DNA of 64,000 bases, taken from positions 92,173,151 to 92,237,150 of the forward strand of contig CM051027.1 in assembly GCA_027627225.1 (NCBI GenBank), in the 5' to 3' direction. Positions 30,501 through 42,500 of this stretch are shown here, piece after piece (the first letter of the stretch is position 1; each line of letters starts with the position of its first letter). Both the position numbers and the translations under genes were made by a program. Source of the stretch: Congeria kusceri (taxonomy: Eukaryota > Mollusca > Bivalvia > Myida > Dreissenidae). Under the pieces are notes generated by a model, which worked only from the letters and a program-made list of their open reading frames with translations, did not search any database and was not told the DNA's origin.

Positions 30501-33500
30501 AATCCCTTCAGTACTAATTGAATTTGCTTTGCACATGTAAATAATATAAAGGGCAATAACTCTGCAAATATTGAAGAAAGTGTTGTGGTCCATGCACTCT
30601 GCACTTCCTCTCATTGACCTCTATTGCTATATGAAGTTTCAGTTGAATCCCTTCAATACTTATGGAGTTATGCTCCGCACAAGAAAATTAAACAAAGGGC
30701 AATAACACAGTAAACACTTAACAAAGCATTATGGTCCTTGTACTCTGCACTTCCTCTCATTGTCCTCTATCATTACATGAAGGTTCATTTGAATCCCATC
30801 AATACTAATGGAGTTATGCCCCGCACAAGAAAATTAATGCTGCAAATAAGGAAATAAAACAAAGTGCAATAACTCCATAAATATTGAAGAGAGTCGTGGT
30901 CTTTCTGCTCGGCACTTCCTCTCTCTATCATTTTATGAAGTTTCATTTGAATCCCATCAATACTAATGGAGATATGCTCCACACAATAAAATTAAACAAA
31001 GGGCAATAACTCCATCAATACTGAAGAAAGAGTTGTAGTCCTTGTACTCTGCACTTCATCTCATTGTCCTCTATCATTATATGAAGTTTCATTTGAATTC
31101 CTTCAATACTAATGGAGTTATGCTCCGCACAAGAAATGTGACAGACGGACAGACAGATGGACAGACAGACGGTCGATGCGATTACTATATGCCCCCGAAG
31201 TTCTCTTCAGGGGCATAATAAAAATACAATAACACAGGATGATAAATAAGAGGGCCAAAATTTCCCTAGGTCGCCCACCAGTTTAATAAATCATATTAAT
31301 AATGGCTTGTTCAGAGATGTTTGGTGTAAAACATTGACAACAGACATCGATGATTGACCACTGACAGCCATGTTTTTCGTTTTTAGCGAAAAAAATAATT
31401 AAGTAATTTAGTAGATGGTCAACCAAGGAGCATTTCTGTGAAATTATTTTAAAATCCAGCCTGTGGTTTAAGGCACGAAGATTTCCAATTTTTTTGAAGC
31501 AATGTTTTTTTAACTGATCATAATGATTTGAAGTATTTTGATAGAGAGTCACCCAAGGAACATTAAGTGAAAACTATTTTCAATTTCAGCAGTGGTTTCT
31601 GACAAGATTTTTTAAATGTTCAATATAGCTATATAAGGAAAACTGCACCACCCCCATGGTGGCCATAGTTTTTAACAAATCAAATGATCTGAAGGAATTT
31701 GGTAGAGGGTCATCCAAGGAACATTTCTGTAACAAGAGCTGTCGGAGGACAGCACTCTCGACTTTTCTAGTATTTGTCAGACTTACTGGCATTTTTTCTA
31801 AAACAAACTGTTTGAATAGTAGGGGCCAATTTAACAAAGTATGTTTTGTTCTTGAGTTACTGACTGGAAAGCATTTTTCCCATTTTCAAAACAGTGACCT
31901 TGATCCCACCCACCCCATAATATGCAATCTCATGCAATGTCTTTCTGTAACGTATCTATGAAGTGAGTTTCATTAAAATATTTCAATTTGTTCTCGAGTT
32001 ATTGAGCAGAAACTGTTTTTTCTGTTTTTAGTAACAATGACCTTCGCTACACCCAACCTACCCTAAATGCAATCCCAAGTAAAGTGTTGCTTTAGGGCAT
32101 CCATGTTAGAGACTGAAAATCAAAAGTAGATACTGCCACCTCACCCAAGGGAGGGTAAAATTTCTAATTGGAAAAGGCCCATAGTTTTGACAAATCTCAA
32201 ACTAGTTATCAAAATAAGCATATGGGTTCATTTTAATATTGGGAATTATAAGTGTTTTAAGTCTGAATTAAATCCGTAAAATCATTCCTGAGAAACTAGC
32301 TTCACGACAAGTGTAAAATGGCCCAAAATTTTGACAAATTTTTAACTAGTTATCAAAATTGGACTATGGGTTCATTTTAATACAGGGAATCAGTGTTCTA
32401 AGTTTGAATGAAATCCCTCAAGCCATTCCTGAGAAACTAGCGTACCGAAAAACTTTTACCTATGCAAATAGCTTATATATAAAAAGTGTAAAAAGGCTCA
32501 TAATTTTGACATATTTCAAACTAGAGTTACCAAACTTGGCCTATCGGTTTTAATTTAATTTTAATATTTGGAATACATTTTTAAAGTCTGAATGAAATCC
32601 CTCAAGCCCTTCCTATGAAACTAGCTTACCAAAAAACTACCCCGGAGTCGGACGCCAACGCCAATACCCGGGCAAGTAGAATAGCTTGCCTTTTTTTTGA
32701 AAAGTAGAGCTAAAAACTATTTTCAAATCCAACTAGTGGTTTCTGACAAGAATATTTTTTTAGTTTTTCAAGCTTTTGGTTGATATGGCATGAATTGAAG
32801 GAATTTGTTGAAGGACCGTCCAAAGAACATTCCTGCCAAGTTTGGATAAAAACCATCAAGCGGTTTCAGAGAAAAGTTGTTTAAGTAGGGCATTTTTTTA
32901 CCATTTTGGAAATATGACTTATACCTGTGAAATTGGGACTTTTGGCGTCAATTTGCCTTAATTGAGAAAAAATTATAATTGTTTGATTAATGTTAAAAGT
33001 GTATGTTTTGATGTAAAATGACGACAAAGGATGACGGCCGCCAGACAGTGACTGCCTAGAATAGCTCACCATTTAGCACTTTTTGCTCAGGTGAGGTAAT
33101 AAAAAGAAAACAAAGAGAAGTAAAAACCAACATAAACACATCTAATTTATCAGTGAAGCAACAAGATTTCTGAACTTCTTTCTTTAACACCTATGTTCAT
33201 TACATTACTTATTTATGAAATATGGAACCAAATAATAATAAGACTGATTGTTATGAATAATACCTGTCTTGTTCAATGGCTTATTTCCTTATAACACATT
33301 CATCTGTATTCTAGCCGTAGTTAACATTTAAACAAATAATTTTAGCAAAAGCAACTAACAAAACATTTCTTTCAATATTATCCAATTAATTGAAACTTTT
33401 CACGAAAATAACAACCAAACTTTTTGTAGAAAATACATTATTTGTTCTTAAATTATTGTCTTTTTCAATGCACTAAGCGGCCATCTTGAAAAAATTAAGC

Positions 33501-36500
33501 CATCAGTAATCTCTCTGTAAAACGTTTGTTTCGAAATAAGTTTGCTGATAGTCTATAAACAAACACAAACAAACTAAAAATTGTTGGATTGTAATATTTT
33601 GTAAATATTACAAAACAAAATGTTGAGTTTTCTTACACATTACCCTAAGCAGACGAACGTGTATACAATGACCGTCTAATGCCCACTGATCCCTGCTAGA
33701 TGATATGAAAGTTATTAAGATTTATTATTTAAGGTCATATAACTTGTTTGTTTCCAAATAAAATAATTTGTAACTTATTATTTTCTTCAAGAAAACCAAA
33801 AATAGGTTTGATTTGACAATTAAGCATTACAATCAAAAGATAAACAATTACTGCGGAAATAGAGATACCACGAGAATACAGATGCCAACTATATAGTTGA
33901 GTCCTGTAAAAGGCTACATCACAATCCTAAATATGTAACATTTTTCACAAGTGTGGCAATAAAACTTCACAAATCAGATGGATATCCAAATTTTAAGGTT
34001 CACTTTAAAACATACCAGATTCATTGATTATTGAATTATAATTTATAAGTAAACAAAACATAGGTTATATTGAAATAAAACAACTATCATCAGATATTTG
34101 TAAATACAATGTTGATATTAAATATTTGGGTCACAACAGAAAATAACACAGAAAACTCCACTTGTAACGATATCGCTTATAGCAATATATCGCGTATTAC
34201 GATTCTGAGTCCAAGGTCTCGGCTGGATCCCTATATAATATTATTACAATTGATATAACATCGGTCATAATGATATCGCATGTAACGAAATTTTCGGGTA
34301 TAACAATGTTGTTTTTACGGCCCAGTCGCAAATATTCCCCTTTTGTTAGGATATTGGAGTCTGTACAAGGTGTGAAAAACATCCATCCATGTACACAGTT
34401 CTACTGTCTGCTTGATAATATGTGTTGTGGAAAACAATTACAATTGGCGTAAGGTGTGACTGTCCCTTTTAATTGGCTCATTAAATCTATTCGGCGAAAA
34501 GTAGTGAATGAGTTTGTTATCTTTAGAAAAACCATTGGTTGCTTCTTGCTGTATTTAGTGACGGCATACATACTCAACATGATTATTAGATCGTTATATG
34601 TGTCCAAAGGCCTAGAAACTTACAAAGGATTTTTCATAATTATGTTTTTAAATGTAACAAAAATGGATGGCATTTCTTGGTTGTTTCCCTTTTTCCTTAT
34701 ACATTGTCCTATATTAAATGTATGTATGTCAGATGATCGGTGTTGCGTCTCTCTTATATACTCATGCGTGCATGCTCTAGGTTAACTATTTACGGAGGTA
34801 ACAATATTCGGATATAACGATATAAATCCGGTGGTCTGCTTAATATTGTTACAAGCGGAGTTTACCGTACTGTGCATTACATTTTTCACAATTTACCATT
34901 TTGTTGCACTGATATTTCACAAAATGAAAATGCCTATGGCTTTTTCACAATGGTTGGAAAATGGTTCAAGACAAATGATCGTGAATGAATAATTATAAAT
35001 TATGTTCACCTCTACCTTTACATCATTTTAATGATACTGAACAAGGGCAGTTACAATGAATTTACAAATCACCTTCAATATTTAATTTCAGGCTCACATC
35101 TCAGGTTGAAGGCCATTACCGTCACATATTTTTTTATGTGCTCCAGATAATTTTTACAGTGGAGATGTATTTCACTCATGACATTTTTAATTGATGAGTA
35201 AAATACAAACACTAAGATTTGTCAGGAGTATTTTATATCACCCTCAAAGCATAATCACAAATGCACATTTTAGTCTTATACCTGAGGCACCACTCTTGCT
35301 GTCAATTCTATTAAAGACGTTCGCAACGACAGATTTTCTTAAAAATTGGCACAAACATGTGTCAATTACTAAAACAGTCTTAAAAAATAGGGGTCACCGG
35401 CCTTGTTCCAGAAATATTGGGGTTTAAATACAGTACCTGTCGAAGCCCTTTTTCAGTTTGTGTGCATAGCAATGTTAAATTATATAAAGCGTTCATATTC
35501 AATTAATGATGGAGATTTTTTAATGCATCTTTTTTAATGTTTCGTTTGGCAATATAAAATTGCAGTTTAATGATAAAACGCGCTTTATCTATAGTACCAT
35601 TATAAAATTTTAAAATAACTTTTAATGGATGCTTAATGAGTTTAATTATGCATTTAACATGCCTTTGAAAACATCAATAAATAATCATATATACGAATAT
35701 CTTTTGTTCCAAACAACAGATTTTGTTAAAAAATGTCATATACATGTGTAATTGTATACTGAAAATAGAACAGTGTTAAAAAATAGGGGTAGCCGGCCTT
35801 TTTTCGGAAATATTGGGTTTTGAATACGGTACCTGTATACCCTTTTTTCAGTTTGGATTTTTATCAATGTTTTAAGTACATAGGAGAGCTTTTTTTTTTC
35901 AAACAAGGTTATGGTTCTTTCGACTGGTATGTTTTCACATGTCTTGTTTGGCACCAATATATTTTGTTCCAAACGACAGAGTTTTTAAATTTTCGCACAT
36001 ACATGCACCAATGTATGCTAACACCAAAACATTAATAAAAAGAATGGGTCACCGAACATGTTTGGGAAATATTGGACTTTAAATAGGGTACAAGTGTAGC
36101 GTTTTTCATGTTTCGTGTTTATGTAAACAACGCATCAATTGCCAAAATAGAATGGAGATATTTAAAGAATCTTTTTTTAACTAATTTGTTTTGCAATACA
36201 TTGTATACATGTGTTTTTTATTATTATAATTAGGGATGGCACCAAATATTCGAATATTGGATAATATTCGAATATAAAAAAACAAATACGAATATTCGAT
36301 TTTCAAATTTATTTAAAGAAAAAAAATCATGTCCGATTGCAAAGTTAACATGAACTCCAGTGGTATTTCCTGCCTAGTAGATGGGCGGGTGCAGTGTAAC
36401 GTTTTTAGAACACATGCCAAACATGTCCAATTAACGACAATTGATAATTGGCGGGGGGGGGGCACGTTTTTACAAGGGCCGCGAATTAACGGTTTGTAGG

Positions 36501-39500
36501 AGGCGCGAATATGACGTATTGTATCAACAAATAACAAAACTGGGCCATGTTGTGATAACGGTTTCACAGTTTGCACAAGGCGTACATTGTTGTTTATTGT
36601 CCTTAAGTGACATCTATACGGTTAACTTGTTTACAGTAAATTACAATTGCTCTCTAAGTAAACCAATCAAAATGAATCCATCATCAGCCAATCAATTTCT
36701 TTAACAAAATTAGCATGATCTGGTCAGTCTTAATATAAGTCACTTGTTAATTATTCTCCATTAAATCAACACCGTATATTATACAAGAGTCTTGATTAAT
36801 AAACAATGCCACCATCATGTGATTGGAAGTACTTTACGCGGTCATTAGACAAAACCCAGTTAACGTGTAATCTATGTAATGAGAAATTTGTGTACGGAAC
36901 GATAAACAAATTAATTAACAATACATTTAACAATATCTTACATTTCTTTATATTTGCCTAACACTCACTAAGTTATATCGCTCATTTACCACTGAAACCA
37001 ATTAAAACAACTATGTACACGTAGTATACATATTTCGGATATGTAAATATTTGGACAGAGTGCCGTATATAGTAGTATTTACGAAACGAATATTCAAATA
37101 TATCTAAATACCTAAAACGAATATTCGAATATTGATTTCAGTATTTGGTCCCATCCCTTATTATAATGCTTTATGAACTTTTAACCATTGACTAGAACTT
37201 AATGACTTACACAGATTTATATTTATTGATTGAAATTAGTATAGTGTAACCTACAATAAAGAAATAATAAAGCAAAAGGAGAAATTAACCCAATTATTTT
37301 CTTTTTGTTGCGAACGTCTTTAAGCCATGGAAAACTGATTCTCCAGCTGGACAGTCTTTTCAGAAACTTTGTTACCAGGCCTAAAATAAAATATTGTTTG
37401 TTTCCCCTCCTGCCTTGACTCAACAAATTTTATAGACCAAAGAAAACAATATTTTATTTTATTTGTGTGTTAAAATGCGAGGTGCGATTACTTAAAAAGA
37501 ATCAAATAGTGTGTACAAATCTTACTTTCAAAAGACGCTAATAAAATGACTTTAAACAGACAGTTCTCGGTAACGCGTAATTCGGTGTATTTTAACGCAT
37601 GTTTTTACGAAAAGGACGACATAACATTCAATGTCAGATTCTAGGACGCAACCATTTCCGCTCGCATATGCATGTTTTTTAAAGAAAAAGAACGCCCACC
37701 GGCAATTAACAAACTCGCCGCTATGCACCAAGTGTCCATTATCAATAAAATCTTGACGCAGGAGGAGTCAGCTTAACAAGAGCCAAACAGTCAGCCAATG
37801 AGAACGCATAAAATTTCCAACATGCAAATGAGCGTCATCGTTAGAAAGTTCATCACGCCCTCATTCTAATGTTAATTGGTAAAGGTGCAAGTCATTTGCA
37901 ACACATTTGCTTTCGGTTTATGTTTTGGTATAGATATGCGTTTTTAACAGCCGCGTTTGTAATAAATTACTACAAATGAAAATAGTCAATAAATAAATAA
38001 TTATAAATAACTATAATAATTTTGGTGAATTTTGGTGAAAGGAACAATTTACTAAGAATATGAATTACGACTTCATGTAACTCGACAAACTGATCGCGTC
38101 AAACGTCTTATTTTGTTAAAAAAAGTACAATTACTAGATCTAGTAATAATAAACGAAAGAGTTATTCAAAGTCATCAATGCACACGGATTAGAATTATGG
38201 GAAAACTTTGTCTGAGGCAACATTTGAATGAAAGTTAGCAGAACTAAAGACCTTGTCAAAAATGAAAGTAAATAAACTTCAGCGTCTTTTCTTTTTATTT
38301 TAATTTATCAAAAATGTTCTGTTGCTTTCTTTTTATTAATGAACAAAGTCCTATTTGTTTTTATTTTCCATAGAATGCTAATTCATTTATGCTCTAGCAT
38401 TTGCCTCGTTCAGATAAAGTATTACATATTGATGCTTTTAAACACTATCCACATGCTAAGCGTGTAACACGCTTTTCAGCTACAAACTGCTAGCTGCAGT
38501 TTGGCAGTCACCGTTGCTATGGCTGTTGCTAACAGCGTTCTGTTTTGGATGCCCGGCAAATTGCAACGTCACGCTATTCTCCTTAGTTTTAACTAAGAGT
38601 TTGTATTTTGAATTAAAGATAGATATTTTGTTTGTATTGTATATGTTTTAAAAACAAGATTGGTCAAACATAGCTGATGTACGATTTCATAGTGTGATTA
38701 AGAGGAACGGTATCTAAAGCATACAGTAAAGGTGTGAAATATTTATTTCAATCGGCTTTGTTAACACTTCAAATTAATAATTGATAAATGCACTTAAAAA
38801 CAGTTGTTTGGAATGGATTATTGGGCAGGAAATGTCGATAATTCAAAAAAGTTTACTTGAAACAAAACAATACATTTCTAATTAAAAATGAAGAAAAAAA
38901 ATCTAACTGAAGAAACTCTAGGTTTTTATTATTAACGCTCTTGTTTTTAACGTATGTTATTGTTTGTTCAATTTGATAAATAATTGTAAGGTAATTAGAA
39001 CTAGTATTACGTATAAGCAATACCGACCCACCCTTTATTAGCATGGGTCGCGGGAGGGGAAACAAACAATATTTTATTTTCGACCCATCATGTTTCTTTT
39101 CTGGACACATTTTATAACCGACGATCTTTTCTGAACTAATTGCCATTTTCATTTGGCTTTCCTGTAAGACACAACATGCAGACGCTCGTCAAAAGAAGGC
39201 AGCGTCTCTGTGACTGAGACTGTAATTTTGGACGAATGCGGGTCAAGACAGCCCTAGTTGTTGATGGGCCAGACCGTGACGGCCTAAATATCCAATCAAA
39301 AGGGACATTAAAGAAAATGGGCCGCCTAAGTGTTTATGACAATGATATAATGTGTGGAAACAAAAGCTTGTCACCAGTTTTATACTGACAAGTGTTGCAT
39401 TGTTATTACATTTTTATCATAAGTGGGTAATTTTAGTTTGGTTCATAAAGTGTGACAATGAAAATAATGATTTAAATTACTTGTATGTAATTAAAAATGT

Positions 39501-42500
39501 CACACATTGTAATATTATTATGTTGAATATTTGAAGTAATATTATGTGAAGGACAAAAATAAACAACATTGAGTTCATGTTATAGTTATATCTCAATGCA
39601 CATGTTAGTTTATGTAGTTCGTAACATTTGTTTTAACACTGCATTGATTTAATTTAAAGTACATTATACAGTTTTCATTGTGTAGCATAGTTATGTATAA
39701 AATGAATGATTACTGTAATTACAAAACATAAGTATTTTGTACTTTTCTACCACAATACACTCGATAATGTGGGCCGTCAACGACATGGTCTGTAATGGAT
39801 TTGGACCGTGCTTCCTTGTCACGTCTTGGACGATGCCTATAGCCTGATCATAGCACACAATGCCTATGGCCTGATCGTAACACACGTTGCCTATGGCCTG
39901 ATCATAGCACACGATGCCAATGGCCTGATCATAGCACACGATGCCTATGGCCTGATCATAGCACACGATGCCTATGGCCTGATCATAGCACACGATGCCT
40001 ATGGCCTGATCATAGCACACGATGCCTATGGTAGATTTTACCATGAGCTTTTTACTACTGAATTGTAAATGTATTCATATTTAGAAAATCTGTGTGCGTA
40101 TTTTACGCAGATATGCATCTTATCTGGATTTGTGTATGAGGACATATATGTATGACCTTCCAGATATTGGCCACCCTGGACACAGACTATTGGGCATCCT
40201 GTTCGAGCACATCCGTTACCTCGATGTTTGCCATGGTAACAGAGGTTTTCGGCCTATCAGGATGGGTATCGTCTTCAACTGATTATTTTCCAGCTTAAAA
40301 ACCTTTACCAATCTAAAAACTGTACGCACTGAAATGGCCTGAGGTCCATATATACCACAGAAGGCATCAAATGTCTGCACAGCATTTAATACTAAATATA
40401 ATAATAGCAAATATATATGACTGCATGTATAACTATTTGAAACAAGCGTTTTCACTGTAAGTGACGAACAGGCCTCCTAGCAGACTTCAATGAAATTAAA
40501 GGTTTTTTAAAAGGTTTCAATTTTGAAGAATAAAGGCTTTTCTGGGTAAATTTTGTTAAAGTTAAAGAGCAAATAAGGTTAATTTTGACCATCTAAATTA
40601 ATGGATATTAAACAAAATATACCTTTTATTTAAATTAATGTACTTCAATTGTAAATAAAATAGTTTAGCTATTAAACACGCCATTTAAGAGCAGTTAAGT
40701 GTTTTAAAACATACCTGGGATAAAAATATTGAAGCCAATTAATGACAGAACGTTTTGCACGACCCTTGTATACAGACTTTGAAGGGTTGGCATATGTTAT
40801 GACAGTGCCAGCGTTTCTCTTCTACATAAACTTAGTACCCTAAAAAGGTACCTTCCCAAGCCAATTTACCTACAAATTTTCCCAATTTAAAGATAAAAAA
40901 ATCCCATATATCTGGGAAACCGATCCTAAAAAGATTCAATATATGTATTTAACTTTCATTTTACCTCCTGCAAACACAAGTACGAGTGAAAGAATCAATG
41001 AAAAAGCAGTTTTAGAGTTTATTTATTGTTTTCTAATTCTTTTTGACAGTTTTTGCAGAAAGTGATAAAATTCCCAATTTGGTTTTAAAAACATGACTAA
41101 TTTTCCCAATGTGACTGGTACCCGTACCATTCCCCAAGTAGCGAGAAAAAAACACTGAGTGCATACCTTTGTATTGTCATTCAGGAACCCTTGTAGTTGC
41201 TGGATGACAGCCAACAGCTGCAGGTGGGATGTACACTTGTGAACGTATATTCCAGCCAACATGCTTTCTGTGGTAAGACTGGATAAGTGGACAGCAATCT
41301 CTGCAAATAACAATACATACCGATTTACATTTTTATGAGAAAACAAATATGAGGTTAAATCAACTTTTTTTTTTCATGCAATTTGAGAAGTTAACCGTCA
41401 TGATTTCTATTTATAACTTTAACTCACTCAGAGTTGTGATCTTTAAATTACTTTTTTAAGTGACTTTTTTTCAGAAAGTTATTACATAAGCATAGTAAGA
41501 CTAATTTCAGTAATTTGGTATTTGTTTGTACAACTTGATCACGGTGTGATCACTCATATGCTATAGTAATACACACTGCAAAATGATAGAATATGAAGCC
41601 TTCTTATTCATTGATAGAAGTCAAAATTGTCTACAGACAATATAATATTTGTTACATAGACTGCCATACCAACTGCAACTTATCAGTAGCACTTCATGGA
41701 GTGTCAAGCTATAAAACACCATTGTCACACATAAGTACAAACACACATGAAACTATATACACCTGTCCCGTATTCACCAACCCATTCTTAGATTAAGTCA
41801 CTTAGAATTAAGAATAAAAAATATTGCTGAAATTGTCATGTTCCTTCCGCGCTGTGAATTTGATTATTGCTTCGTGTTTACCCAATCTTAAAACAACCTT
41901 TTTAACTTAGAACCATTTGTTAATGACAACATTGGTACCCAGCATTTTTTGCAAACGCAGAAGTACATTTTTTAGGCTAAGTCTGTTAATTATTCTTTAG
42001 AATACAGTGTTTTTTTAGGGCCAAATTGGGGCTGAAATTCGGCCCCATTCCCCTGCTTAAAAAGTGTATTATTTTTCCCCTATATTTACCTTAAAATTCC
42101 CCTCAGAATGTAAGCTTTACTTTGAAAAAAAAGAGACCAAAATCGGACAAAAATTGGCTAAGATGGAGGAGTTTTCGTAAACAATCTCAGCAATTTTTCA
42201 TCAAAGCAAGTTAATCTAAGTTAATCATTTGTAGCAAAACAATTCATTAATATTCTATAACAAAGGAGAATATAAACATTTAATAATGCTTTCTAACGAA
42301 AATACCCTTTGGCCGTAAAATTCCCCCTCTGAATGACCCCGCCACCTTTCCCCCAAGGGTGAAAAAAACACTGGTATAAGAATGTGTTGGTGAGTACAGG
42401 CCGTGATACCTGGATCCTGCTCCTGCCGTGCAATCTGATGACAGTGACTGACCGTTGCCGACACCACGTCTGCAAGCCTCTCCATCACCAGGCCACCCTG

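Noticed and set aside
34456..34785. 109-codon + frame inside an inverted-repeat element as a transposase
   Set aside because: Hydrophobic, AT-driven composition; no DDE, HTH or zinc motif.
37690..37860. Promoter of a gene nested in RAD51C intron 4 (CCAAT and octamer-like motifs)
   Set aside because: No transcription unit or coding exon could be found downstream on either strand.
39691..40044. 117-codon minus-strand frame with nonapeptide repeats
   Set aside because: Minisatellite inside a RAD51C intron, equally open on the other strand; reported as a repeat.
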